DNA of 12,753 nt from CALKCV01 sp964619285 (lineage in GTDB: Bacteria; Cyanobacteriota; Cyanobacteriia; Cyanobacteriales; Microcoleaceae), in assembly GCA_964619285.1 (NCBI GenBank), contig CAZUCT010000210.1, positions 1 through 12,753 on the forward strand. The letters are read 5' to 3'. Made by a program: the position numbers and the translations under genes. Shown here one piece after another: positions 5,941 to 12,528 of the stretch. The notes under the pieces are model-generated. The model did no database searches. It was not told the origin of the DNA and saw only the letters and a list, made by a program, of their open reading frames with translations. The first letter of the stretch is position 1. Each line of letters opens with the position of its first letter.

Positions 5941-7029
5941 ATGAAAGCATTAATCCTCTCCGGTGGCAAAGGAACTCGCCTGCGTCCTTTAACTTATACC
6001 GGCGCCAAACAACTCGTTCCAGTTGCCAATAAACCTATTTTATGGTATGGAATTGAAGGAATTGTTGCCACAGGAATTACCGATATTGGGATTATTATTA
6101 GTCCCGAAACGGGAGAAGAAGTAAAAGCTTTAACGGGGGAGGGCGATCGCTTCGGTGCCAAAATAACTTATATCCTTCAAGAACAACCGGCAGGACTCGC
6201 CCACGCCGTCAAAGTTGCCCGACCTTTCTTAGCAGATTCTCCTTTTATTATGTATCTGGGAGACAACTTAATTGAAAAAGAATTAGACCCCTTTTTAGAG
6301 ATATTCAAAAGTCAAAATTTAGATGCCTTAATTCTCTTGCGTCCGGTACAAAATCCCAGCGCTTTTGGCGTCGCCAAAGTTGACCGTCAAGGGCGAGTAT
6401 TAGGATTAGTAGAAAAGCCAAAAGAACCTCCTTCTAATTTAGCTTTAGTAGGAATTTATTTCTTTACAAAAGAAATTCATCACGCCATTGAAAATATCAA
6501 GCCATCGGCCCGGGGAGAATTAGAAATTACCGATGCCATTCAATATTTAATCGACAAACAAAATAAAGCCGAAAACGGTACTTATGTTAGGGCTTGCAAC
6601 CTCGAAGGATGGTGGTTAGATACGGGTAAAAAAGACGACCTCCTCAGCGCCAATCAAATTATTTTGGATACCCGTTTGACCTATCTGGTGGAAGGGGCAT
6701 TAGATACGGAAAGTAAAATTATTGGCAGGGTCAAAATTGGCAGGGGAACTAAGTTAATTAATTGTAGCGTTCGCGGTCCCGCAGTTATTGGCGAAAATTG
6801 CTTTTTAGAAAACTGTTTTATCGGTCCTTTTAGCAGTATTGCCGATAACGTTACTTTGGTGGATGTCGATTTAGAACATAGCGTGATTTTACAAGGGTCA
6901 AAAATCATGGGAGTCGACCAGCGTATTGTTGATAGCGTTTTAGGGCGTCGCGCTATTTTAACTACAGGCCCCAAACGTCCTAAAGCTATTAGGTTTATGA
7001 TTGGAGACGACAGTCAAATCGAACTTTAG
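5941..7029 (+). CDS. rmlA: Glucose-1-phosphate thymidylyltransferase, long form
   Basis: The enzyme makes dTDP-glucose from glucose-1-phosphate and dTTP, the first step toward dTDP-rhamnose and other dTDP-deoxysugars, in the cytoplasm. Residues 1 to about 240 are the nucleotidyltransferase domain: nucleotide-binding loop SGGKGTRLRPLT (7-18), K23 in AKQLVPVANKP, LGDN with D108, EKP (158-160), GELEITDAI (192-200) and WWLDTG (224-229). From about 250 to 350 a C-terminal extension has the hexapeptide pattern of left-handed beta helices. At 362 residues it is the long form (StrD/RmlA-long type), not the roughly 290-residue RmlA with feedback inhibition. The sugar made cannot be read from sequence, because rmlB, rmlC and rmlD are not in the window. 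Glycosyltransferase genes follow on the same strand. No strong Shine-Dalgarno is seen; the start is fixed by the conserved MKALILSGG. Confidence 0.93.
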   Translation: MKALILSGGKGTRLRPLTYTGAKQLVPVANKPILWYGIEGIVATGITDIGIIISPETGEEVKALTGEGDRFGAKITYILQEQPAGLAHAVKVARPFLADSPFIMYLGDNLIEKELDPFLEIFKSQNLDALILLRPVQNPSAFGVAKVDRQGRVLGLVEKPKEPPSNLALVGIYFFTKEIHHAIENIKPSARGELEITDAIQYLIDKQNKAENGTYVRACNLEGWWLDTGKKDDLLSANQIILDTRLTYLVEGALDTESKIIGRVKIGRGTKLINCSVRGPAVIGENCFLENCFIGPFSSIADNVTLVDVDLEHSVILQGSKIMGVDQRIVDSVLGRRAILTTGPKRPKAIRFMIGDDSQIEL

Positions 7030-7043
7030 AATAAATCTTTCTG

Positions 7044-7326
7044 TTGTCATTGCGAGGCGGTAGGAAAACGAGTTAAAATTTTGGAGAACCTATTAAATTA
7101 GCCGAAGCAATCTCATATTTAGGCAAGAGGCAAGAGGGAACAGGTGGGGGTTTCGGGGTTTTTACTTACTTTTGAACTTACCACAACTCGCTTTTGAGAT
7201 TCCTCTAAATCTTTCTTCCACTCTTGCCTTTTGCCTCTTGCCTCTTGCCTTCTAAAAAGATTGCCACGGGGGGTTAACGAATCAACCAATAATTTAATCC
7301 TTACCCACGCCCCCTCGCAATGACAA
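7044..7326. mobile_element. MITE-like element with nested inverted repeats
   Basis: The 328-base space after the thymidylyltransferase gene is nearly filled by this 283-base non-coding element. Terminal 14-base inverted repeats (7044-7057 TTGTCATTGCGAGG; 7313-7326) are perfect. Further in, GCAATCT (7107-7113) pairs with AGATTGC (7258-7264), and a perfect 16-base inverted repeat built on AGGCAAGAGG lies at 7121-7136 and 7235-7250. All three pairs are in nested order, so a single strand could fold into one long stem. It encodes no protein. It starts 14 bases after the stop of the upstream gene and ends 31 bases before the vapB start, so it may hold the vapBC promoter. Confidence 0.8.
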
Positions 7327-7357
7327 TATAGACTTTTTTAAAAAATAGGAGAAAATT

Positions 7358-7660
7358 ATGGCGACAATGTTTATTGAAAACTTCCCAGAAGCTTTAAAAA
7401 CAGAAATTGAACGTCTGGCAACTGAAAATCACCAAACAGTTAACGAGCAAATAATAGCGATATTACAAGAGGGAATAAAATCTCAACAACCTCCTTTAAA
7501 ATTCCTCGTTTCTCCCGAAACAGATCCCACTTGGGAAGAACGCCGTAAAGCAGTTCCTAAATTGTTAGCTGAAATAGAACGGCGTCGAAAAGAATTACCA
7601 AAAGATATTCAGTGGTTAGACAGTACCGAATTAATTAGAGAAGATAGAGATAACCGATGA
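7358..7660 (+). CDS. vapB: VapB/FitA-like antitoxin
   Basis: This is a predicted DNA-binding antitoxin that neutralises the PIN-domain RNase encoded next and represses its own operon. The N-terminal 40 residues fit the ribbon-helix-helix (FitA-like) pattern: a strand MFIENFP, helix ALKTEIERLATENHQ, a turn and helix VNEQIIAILQEGI. The remaining part is charged (EERRKAVPKLLAEIERRRKE) and would bind the toxin. AGGAG at 7347-7351 lies six bases before ATG, the clearest ribosome-binding site in the window. The stop overlaps the vapC start by four bases (ATGA), so translation is coupled. Confidence 0.85.
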   Translation: MATMFIENFPEALKTEIERLATENHQTVNEQIIAILQEGIKSQQPPLKFLVSPETDPTWEERRKAVPKLLAEIERRRKELPKDIQWLDSTELIREDRDNR

Positions 7661-8124
7661 GAAATTCAATTAAATGCCTTGTTGATGCTAGCGTGGGAAT
7701 AAAGCAATTTATCCCGGATCCTTTATCAGCAAAAGTACAGCAATTATTTGCTCTTATGGACTATCCGCAGACTCAAATTTACATTCCCGATCTGTTTTAT
7801 ATTGAGTCTGCTAATGCCCTTTGGAAATATATCCGGGCGGGGCAATTGACTATTACCCAAGTTCAAGAAAATTTAGCTACTCTTAAAACGTTTCCACTTC
7901 GGGTTGTTTCTCTGGCAGAATTAATGGAAGAAGCGGTTAATATTGCTGTAGCTTATAATATTTCCGCTTACGATGCCTCTTATATTGCTCTTTCTCAAAG
8001 AGTAAATGCCCCCTTACTGACCTTAGATAGAAGGTTGCTTAATTCCCTAGCAAACGCAAATTACGATGTACGTTTTTTTGGTGACTTTTCTATTCCACCT
8101 TTGCCAGATAACAATTCAGAGTAG
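7657..8124 (+). CDS. vapC: VapC-like PIN-domain toxin
   Basis: This is a predicted metal-dependent endoribonuclease of the PIN family, inhibited by the antitoxin encoded just before it. The acidic catalytic set is complete: D10 in LVDAS, E50 in FYIESANALW, D106 in YDASYIALS and D124 in LLTLDRRL. At 155 residues it is near the family norm of 130-150. The pattern suggests an active toxin and so a functional module. It interrupts the polysaccharide gene cluster and is flanked by repeats on both sides (7044-7326 and 8129-8188), consistent with later insertion. The TAG stop lies four bases before the palindromic repeat. The RNA target cannot be inferred. Confidence 0.9.
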   Translation: MRNSIKCLVDASVGIKQFIPDPLSAKVQQLFALMDYPQTQIYIPDLFYIESANALWKYIRAGQLTITQVQENLATLKTFPLRVVSLAELMEEAVNIAVAYNISAYDASYIALSQRVNAPLLTLDRRLLNSLANANYDVRFFGDFSIPPLPDNNSE

Positions 8125-8128
8125 GTCA

Positions 8129-8188
8129 AGAAACCTGGTTTTTTGAAAAAACCCAAGAAACCCGGTTTTTTGAAAAAACCTGGTTTCT
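8129..8188. repeat. One and a half copies of the AAACCCGG palindrome after vapC
   Basis: Unit 8156-8188 is a 33-base palindrome with one G:T mismatch in its arms. Unit 8129-8154 has the full left arm but a right arm cut off after AAAAAACCC. Both match the repeat that ends the methyltransferase gene (2971-3003). The hairpins could end transcription from vapC. Confidence 0.88.
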
Positions 8189-8212
8189 GATGGCCTACAA
8201 TTTATTTTATAA

Positions 8213-9055
8213 ATGATTTATTTATTAACTGTCAACTATTATTCTGCTTCCTACTTGGAAAAGTTAATCGCTTCTATTCAGTTCAACCGAAGTCTGGTAG
8301 AAGCATTAATTATTGTCAATAATTCACCGGAAGATGCTTCAATTTATCGCCTCCAAAACGACTGGATTATTATCCTCGAAGCTGGGGAAAATTTAGGATT
8401 TGGTAAAGCTTGTAATTTAGGTTTAAAATGGATAGGCGATCGCTCTCAAAATTCCCTCGTTTGGTTAATCAACCCCGATGCCTACTTCTTAGCAGACTCT
8501 CTCCCACAAGCAGCCCAATTTTTCACAAAAAATCCCGATATTTCTATCCTGGGCACTACAGTGTTAGAACCTTCGGGCAAATTGTGGTTTGGGGGCGGAA
8601 TTTTTAACGCCGAAAAGGGCATAATTAAAGCGAAAGAATTTCTTTTAGAAGAGGAATGGGAACGAGATTTATTGCCTACAGATTGGGTGAGTGGATGCAG
8701 TATGTTAATTAATCTTCAAAATTTCTATAGTCTCCCCGAATTTGACGGCGACTACTTTTTATATTACGAAGATTTCGATTTTTCTCGCCGCTACCTCAAA
8801 CAAGGTTATAAAATCGCTCTTACTCCGCAAATTGCTGTCATCCACCAACCATCTTCTATTACTAGCAAAAACTCAGATTTACAAAAACAATACGGCATTT
8901 ATAGCTATCTTCTCAGTTTGGAAAAGCATGCATCTAAATCTGTACTGTTTTACCGCCTCTTGAGAATTACTTTAGCTGCTTTAATTTTTTTGTCTATTAA
9001 TAAGCTCAAAGCCGTGGTAAAATATTATCGTCGTTTGCTCGGCTTAAATAAATGA
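8213..9055 (+). CDS. GT2 family glycosyltransferase (rhamnosyltransferase-like)
   Basis: This cytoplasmic or membrane-associated enzyme moves a sugar from a nucleotide donor to a growing glycan. The GT-A fold motifs are clear: IIVNNS (33-38), ENLGFGKACNLG (59-70), LINPDA (85-90, the variant of the metal-binding DxD common in rhamnosyltransferases), WVSGCSMLI (158-166), FDGDYFLYYEDFD (177-189), where ED is the likely catalytic base region, and H211. A hydrophobic stretch near 248-262 may anchor it to the membrane. The pattern is closest to WbbL-type rhamnosyltransferases, which fits dTDP-sugar synthesis upstream, but the donor is inferred. ATG at 8213 lacks a Shine-Dalgarno; the start fits because the first beta strand begins at residue 2. 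Its end overlaps the next gene by four bases. Confidence 0.9.
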   Translation: MIYLLTVNYYSASYLEKLIASIQFNRSLVEALIIVNNSPEDASIYRLQNDWIIILEAGENLGFGKACNLGLKWIGDRSQNSLVWLINPDAYFLADSLPQAAQFFTKNPDISILGTTVLEPSGKLWFGGGIFNAEKGIIKAKEFLLEEEWERDLLPTDWVSGCSMLINLQNFYSLPEFDGDYFLYYEDFDFSRRYLKQGYKIALTPQIAVIHQPSSITSKNSDLQKQYGIYSYLLSLEKHASKSVLFYRLLRITLAALIFLSINKLKAVVKYYRRLLGLNK

Positions 9056-9498
9056 CCAAGTTAATCGGTTTATTAGTAGCTGTTTCTGTAGGAATTGCTG
9101 TCGTAACCCAGGCGCAAATAACCAGTATTATCGAACGTAAATATGGGGTATTTGAAAGCGTTTTTGTTGCTTATATTGGTGGTGCTTTGGTTATAACAAC
9201 AATAGCAATAATTCGCAGTTTTTTCGGCGATTTTAACTTGGGCAATTTTCGAGATTTACCCTGGTATTCTGTCTTCGCAGGCATCTGCGGCTTAATCATA
9301 GTGGGCGGCATCGCTTATGGGGTTTCTCGCTTGGGTTTAGTCGCCACTTTTGGTATTATTTTAGCGGTACAATTTTCCTTAGCTGCAGTCTTAGATAACT
9401 ACGGCATTGGAGTGGAACGCCAACCGTTAGATTTAAGCCGATTTATGGCCATGGTATTTTTAGCGATCGGTGCCGCACTTTTCCTCAAACAATCATAA
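9052..9498 (+). CDS. Small YdcZ-like (DUF606) membrane protein of the DMT superfamily
   Basis: This is a predicted inner-membrane protein of 148 residues with about five hydrophobic segments, near residues 3-22, 38-55, 70-90, 94-112 and 128-145. The order and features match the DMT_YdcZ family: GLVATFGIILAVQFSLAAVL then a DNYGIGVERQPL segment and a last helix ending ALFLKQS. Family members are half-size relatives of drug/metabolite transporters and probably work as dimers; substrates are largely unknown. It starts inside the GT2 gene (ATGA overlap), and the GT4 gene begins seven bases after it, so all three are probably cotranscribed. A role in moving a lipid-linked sugar or glycan precursor would fit the context but is only a guess. 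Confidence 0.75.
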   Translation: MTKLIGLLVAVSVGIAVVTQAQITSIIERKYGVFESVFVAYIGGALVITTIAIIRSFFGDFNLGNFRDLPWYSVFAGICGLIIVGGIAYGVSRLGLVATFGIILAVQFSLAAVLDNYGIGVERQPLDLSRFMAMVFLAIGAALFLKQS

Positions 9499-9505
9499 TT
9501 AATTC

Positions 9506-10579
9506 ATGTCTAATTCTCTGTTAATAAACCTATCCTTTGTCATCCCAAAACCTACGGGAATCTCTGTTTATGCTCGGAATATTTATCCCCATTTAAAACC
9601 TTTAAATCCTACTTTATTAGTAGCAGAAAAAATTCCCGATTTTAACTGTTACTCAATACCTAATAACATGACACCAGACCAAGGAACTAAAGGGCATTTG
9701 CGGCGCTTGTTATGGACTCAATTTAAACTGCCGCAAATCTATGGCAAATTGCGAGGAAAACTGTTATTTTCTCCTTTAACAGAAGCGCCTTTATTTGCCG
9801 ACTGTCGTTCTTTAGTAGCGGCTCATGATTTAATACCTTTGCGTTTTCCTCGCCCCGGTTCTCGCTTAACTGCCTATTGTCGCTATTATTTTCCCCTTGT
9901 TTTGCGTCAGGCAGAACATATTATTTGCAGTTCTCAAGCCACCGCTTCCGACTTGGTAGATTTTTTTAATATTTCTGCCTCAAAAATAACTCCTATTCTC
10001 TTGGGTTACGACTCGCAAAAATTCCGCTTTTTAGACTTGCCGACGGAAAATTATTTCCTCTATCTCGGTCGCTACGATATTTATAAAAATGTCGATCGCG
10101 TCATCTCAGCTTTTGCCAAATTGCCTAAGAATTATGAATATCAATTATGGCTGGCAGGTCCGACCGATAACGTTTATACTCCCGCTTTAAAAGCTCAGGT
10201 CAAAGAGTTAGGATTGACTAATTCTGTCAAGTTTTTAGACTACGTTCCACCAGAAGAATTGATACCGTTAATTAATCGAGCAATTAGTCTGGTTTTTCCT
10301 AGCCTTTGGGAAGGTTTTGGCTTTCCCGTTTTAGAAGCGATGGCCTGTGGAACTCCTGTTATTACTTCTAATATTTCCTCCTTGCCAGAAGTAGCTGGGG
10401 ATGCTGCTATTTTGGTGGAGCCTAATAATATTGAAGAAATAGCAGGGGCCATGAAAATGCTAGCTAACGATGGGGGAGAGCGATCGCGACTGCGACATTT
10501 AGGGTTCATTAGAGCCAGTCAATTTAGTTGGGAAAAAACAGGTAAGGCCACTGTTGAAATAATCGAAAAATATTTGTAA
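9506..10579 (+). CDS. GT4 family glycosyltransferase
   Basis: This retaining GT-B fold enzyme uses a nucleotide sugar to extend a surface polysaccharide. The N-terminal acceptor domain has the glycine turn PTGIS (16-20). The C-terminal donor domain carries LGRYDIYKNVDRV (187-199), WLAGP (215-219) and the E-x7-E signature, E269 and E277 in WEGFGFPVLEAMACGTPV, then SLPEVAGDA. At 357 residues it is full length. Mannosyl- and rhamnosyltransferases of capsule and exopolysaccharide clusters look like this; the donor is unknown. It closes the plus-strand cluster and faces the minus-strand toxin gene across 21 bases that hold a HIP1 site. Its last codons are duplicated about 1.7 kb downstream. Confidence 0.93.
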   Translation: MSNSLLINLSFVIPKPTGISVYARNIYPHLKPLNPTLLVAEKIPDFNCYSIPNNMTPDQGTKGHLRRLLWTQFKLPQIYGKLRGKLLFSPLTEAPLFADCRSLVAAHDLIPLRFPRPGSRLTAYCRYYFPLVLRQAEHIICSSQATASDLVDFFNISASKITPILLGYDSQKFRFLDLPTENYFLYLGRYDIYKNVDRVISAFAKLPKNYEYQLWLAGPTDNVYTPALKAQVKELGLTNSVKFLDYVPPEELIPLINRAISLVFPSLWEGFGFPVLEAMACGTPVITSNISSLPEVAGDAAILVEPNNIEEIAGAMKMLANDGGERSRLRHLGFIRASQFSWEKTGKATVEIIEKYL

Positions 10580-10600
10580 AATCTCAAAGAGGCGATCGCT

Positions 10601-10882
10601 TTAATAAACCTCATCGTGACTTCCAATATCAATCAACAAAATCTCTTCTTCTCCCGTGTCTTCATTAGTGACAAAATCAAAAACAATGCGACAATCGTAA
10701 TCCACCGTACAAGACCAAGCTCCCAATAAATTCCCTTTTAATTTATGAGTTCTTAAAAGGGAATTAAAAGGGTCGTTGGCTAACAATTCTAATCTTTCTG
10801 CAATCCTTTCTTTTAACTGAGGATGCTTCTTGACCTTAGCCTTGAGAGCCCGTTTAAAAGCTGAGGAAGTAACTAAATTCAT
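10601..10882 (-). CDS. RelE/YafQ-like toxin (mRNA interferase family)
   Basis: This 93-residue basic protein has the type II toxin fold pattern. It starts with a helical part (SSAFKRALKAKVKKHPQLKE), then HKLKGNLLGAWSC (46-58), YDCRIVF (62-68) with R65, and ends in LLIDIGSHDEVY, with H89 and the terminal tyrosine in the positions usual for RelE/YafQ-type RNases. It would cleave mRNA at the ribosome when free of antitoxin. Its ATG overlaps the antitoxin stop by four bases (10879-10882), so the antitoxin is made first and translation is coupled. The assignment to the YafQ-like branch is by pattern; exact RNase activity is not shown by sequence alone. Confidence 0.85.
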   Translation of the reverse strand: MNLVTSSAFKRALKAKVKKHPQLKERIAERLELLANDPFNSLLRTHKLKGNLLGAWSCTVDYDCRIVFDFVTNEDTGEEEILLIDIGSHDEVY

Positions 10883-11091
10883 TCATCTAAATCTGCCATT
10901 AACTCATCTACCGTAACTTTTTGCGCTTTTCCCGTCTTATATTCTGAACGAGCTTCAGCAATATTGGCAGCGATTTCTTTTCTCCGTTTTTCCACCAATC
11001 GTTTTTGGAGAATTTCAATCAAAAAATCCTGCTCGGAAGCAGATAGAAACTCTGCCATTTCTAAAACTTCATTAAAACTTGCTTTGGACAT
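10879..11091 (-). CDS. Antitoxin of the RelE/YafQ-like pair
   Basis: A 70-residue, mostly helical and charged protein directly upstream of the toxin. EVLEMAEFLSASEQDFLIEIL forms a helix pair and EIAANIAEARSEYKTGKAQKVT leads to a C-terminal VDELMADLDE tail that resembles toxin-wrapping tails of small antitoxins common in cyanobacteria. I take ATG at 11089-11091. An upstream TTG at 11113-11115 in the same frame would add eight residues and is less likely. No clear Shine-Dalgarno precedes either start. It probably also represses the pair's own promoter, but no recognised DNA-binding fold is evident. Confidence 0.75.
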   Translation of the reverse strand: MSKASFNEVLEMAEFLSASEQDFLIEILQKRLVEKRRKEIAANIAEARSEYKTGKAQKVTVDELMADLDE

Positions 11092-11151
11092 ATTGGTGAG
11101 ACTTGACGAAACCAACTAACAATTATCGTAGCATTTCATCCAAAATTATTT

Positions 11152-11367
11152 CTAAAATTCGTCGCGATCGGACTCGAAAGCTGGAAAGTCGGCAATTCCT
11201 TCATAAGACAAAATCGCCTCCGACCATTGGGAATTTGCCATCTTTGATATTTGAATCTGGCGACGTAAAGCTTGCAAAATTAAGGTTGGCAAGGGAATAT
11301 TGGATTGGGTCGCTTGATGAATTAGGTCTTGTTCGAGGTCTGGGGGTAGGTCGATTGTAATTTGCAT
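11152..11367 (-). CDS. Orphan small antitoxin-like protein
   Basis: A 71-residue protein that opens MQITIDLPPDLEQDLIHQA, a strand and helix like those at the start of ribbon-helix-helix (CopG/VapB-type) antitoxins, followed by LPTLILQALRRQIQ. The C-terminal half (SQWSEAILSYEGIADFPAF) resembles toxin-binding tails of cyanobacterial VapB-like proteins. A toxin gene would be expected just after it on the minus strand, but only about 60 bases separate it from the next antitoxin gene, with no room for one. Its start context, AACCGATGCAAAT, is nearly the same as that of the UPF0175-type gene ending at 3447. Probably a relic or an antitoxin acting on a distant toxin. Confidence 0.6.
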   Translation of the reverse strand: MQITIDLPPDLEQDLIHQATQSNIPLPTLILQALRRQIQISKMANSQWSEAILSYEGIADFPAFESDRDEF

Positions 11368-11378
11368 CGGTTATTGTC

Positions 11379-11432
11379 CGGCCCGGTATTAGATACTGCT
11401 ATTATTTTATCGACTTCGGCAGTCTCAGTCAT
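11379..11432 (-). pseudogene. Possible 5' fragment of a PIN-domain (DUF3368-like) toxin gene
   Basis: Reading from ATG at 11430-11432 gives 18 residues ending IIAVSNTGP, much like the first beta strand and first catalytic region of DUF3368 PIN proteins, where an acidic residue or asparagine stands at this place. After GP the match ends, and the frame runs into the start of the orphan antitoxin gene. This could be a deletion junction between two modules. The match is short and may be chance. Confidence 0.3.
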
Positions 11433-11480
11433 CGCTAACAAAATCCTGGCAATGGCCTTATCGGCAAAAATAAATTTGTA

Positions 11481-11548
11481 GGGGCAAAGCATTCGGGCGG
11501 AAAATGGGGATAAAAAGCCGAGATTTTGATGTCCGAATGCTTTGCCCC
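11481..11548. repeat. MITE-like 16-bp inverted repeat
   Basis: The arms GGGGCAAAGCATTCGG (11481-11496) and its reverse complement (11533-11548) are perfect and separated by 36 bases. Similar inverted repeats are widespread non-autonomous elements in cyanobacteria. It occupies the middle of the 257-base non-coding gap between the orphan antitoxin and the XRE gene; the rest of that gap shows nothing I can name beyond the possible toxin fragment. Confidence 0.8.
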
Positions 11549-11624
11549 CCACCCACCGTTTAATGTTCTGTACTTCAAACTGCTTATAAATTGCTTGGGA
11601 TTGCAATAGATTTAACAACTTGGA

Positions 11625-12140
11625 ATGATTAAAAATCAATCGGAATATCAAATTACTCAAGAGTGGCTCGACAAATTCAAAGAGGCGATCGCCCCCCATC
11701 AAGGAGAACAAAACCTCACAAATAATGACGCTCAAAAGTGGCATTTAAACCGAGATGCCTTACAATCTCATGCCCGGCAACTACAGGCAGAAATTACCGA
11801 ATATGAAAGATTAAAAAATTGTCAGCGCTCTCAACCAATCCAGAACTCTGTCGAGAGTTTAACCAAACTTCCCGAGGTCTTAATTAAAGCAAGAATAGCG
11901 GCATCCTTGAGTCAAGAAGAAGTAGCAAAACGTTTAGGAATAGAACCGGAACGAGTTTATCGCTATGAAGAAAGCGATTATAAATTTGCTAGTTTTCTCG
12001 AAATTTTAGAAGTAGCAACCGTGCTAGGAATTTCCTTAGAAACGGGAGTGGTGCGAGTTGATTTTGCAGAAATTGAAGCGGTCAAACAAACGGCGATGCA
12101 ACTGAGGCAGAAGAACTCTCAAAAACCGGTTAATTGTTAA
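11625..12140 (+). CDS. XRE-family helix-turn-helix protein, HigA-like antitoxin or regulator
   Basis: A 171-residue cytoplasmic DNA-binding protein. Residues 1-65 are helical (QITQEWLDKFKEAI; DALQSHARQLQAEITEYERL) and end in a likely coiled coil. Residues 84-138 are a Cro/C1-type helix-turn-helix: VLIKARIAASLSQEEVAKRL, then GIEPERVYRYE and FASFLEILEVATVLGI. This layout is common in cyanobacterial HigA-like antitoxins encoded after a HigB toxin, but no toxin ORF is found upstream, where the MITE-like repeat lies. It may control the neighbouring small genes or be an orphan. The start is the first ATG and matches the usual MIKNQ opening; the Shine-Dalgarno is weak. A HIP1 site is inside the gene. 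Confidence 0.8.
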   Translation: MIKNQSEYQITQEWLDKFKEAIAPHQGEQNLTNNDAQKWHLNRDALQSHARQLQAEITEYERLKNCQRSQPIQNSVESLTKLPEVLIKARIAASLSQEEVAKRLGIEPERVYRYEESDYKFASFLEILEVATVLGISLETGVVRVDFAEIEAVKQTAMQLRQKNSQKPVNC

Positions 12141-12167
12141 TAGTTAATCGTTGCCCCACCAACACCA

Positions 12168-12266
12168 AAGAGCGATCGCCACTAGGACAGTTTTGCCAGG
12201 GCCAGTCAATTTAGTTGGGAAAAAACAGGCAAGGCCACTGCTGAGGTAATCGAAAATTATCTCTAA
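12168..12266 (+). pseudogene. Degraded second copy of the GT4 gene 3' end
   Basis: Bases 12201-12266 match 10514-10579, the last 22 codons including the stop of the GT4 gene, at 59 of 66 positions (hand count). The reading frame ASQFSWEKTGKATAEVIE is kept through the stop. Of six changed codons, three are silent and three conservative. Upstream, 12168-12200 still resembles 10477-10513 around a shared HIP1 site, but with a length difference that breaks the frame. There is no start or catalytic part, so this is a remnant. The rest of 12141-12284 is empty. Confidence 0.88.
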
Positions 12267-12284
12267 AATCTAAGCATTACAAAA

Positions 12285-12503
12285 TTAGGATCGACTGAAA
12301 TCATGCCATTCCTTCTTAATTCCCTCACCAATAGCAGCTTCCATATCGTCTAGGGTTTTCGGAGAACCTTGATACTTCAAACAACCAGCGACTTTGTTTA
12401 AAGTAGATTGCCCCTCTAAAGCTGCAGTCAGTCTCATCACATCCTCATGGATATCTTCAGAGGATAATAGTTCGGCATTCGGTTCTGGAACTTTCTTAAT
12501 CAT
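12285..12503 (-). CDS. Small hypothetical protein with an AbrB-antitoxin-like tail
   Basis: A 72-residue acidic protein of unknown function. The second half, VAGCLKYQGSPKTLDDMEAA followed by IGEGIKKEW, resembles the C-terminal segment of AbrB/MazE-type antitoxins, which binds the PIN toxin. The first half (EPNAELLSSEDIHEDVMRLT) lacks the usual AbrB strand pattern, so either the DNA-binding part was replaced or the family is different. No toxin gene follows on the minus strand; instead the GT4 remnant lies there. It may be an orphan or decayed antitoxin. The ATG at 12501-12503 is the only plausible start. Confidence 0.45.
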   Translation of the reverse strand: MIKKVPEPNAELLSSEDIHEDVMRLTAALEGQSTLNKVAGCLKYQGSPKTLDDMEAAIGEGIKKEWHDFSRS

Positions 12504-12528
12504 CGTTGATTTGCCGCTATATTCTATT

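Larger units (their letters stand above)
3406..12179. repeat. HIP1 octamer family (ten GCGATCGC sites)
   Basis: The span marks the first and last site only. Copies of the cyanobacterial highly iterated palindrome begin at 3406, 3874, 5105, 5636, 6143, 8436, 10480, 10592, 11685 and 12172. Four further CGATCG cores without the full octamer lie near 1079, 9464, 10095 and 11165. Several are inside coding sequence. The count was done by eye and may miss one. Confidence 0.9.

Noticed and set aside
11103..11360. Plus-strand ORF of 85 codons
   Set aside because: It is the antisense shadow of the orphan antitoxin gene and has no family-like features.
11322..11744. Minus-strand ORF of 140 codons
   Set aside because: It reads through the MITE-like inverted repeat and overlaps the better supported XRE gene and orphan antitoxin; only the short stretch 11379-11432 is kept as a possible fragment.
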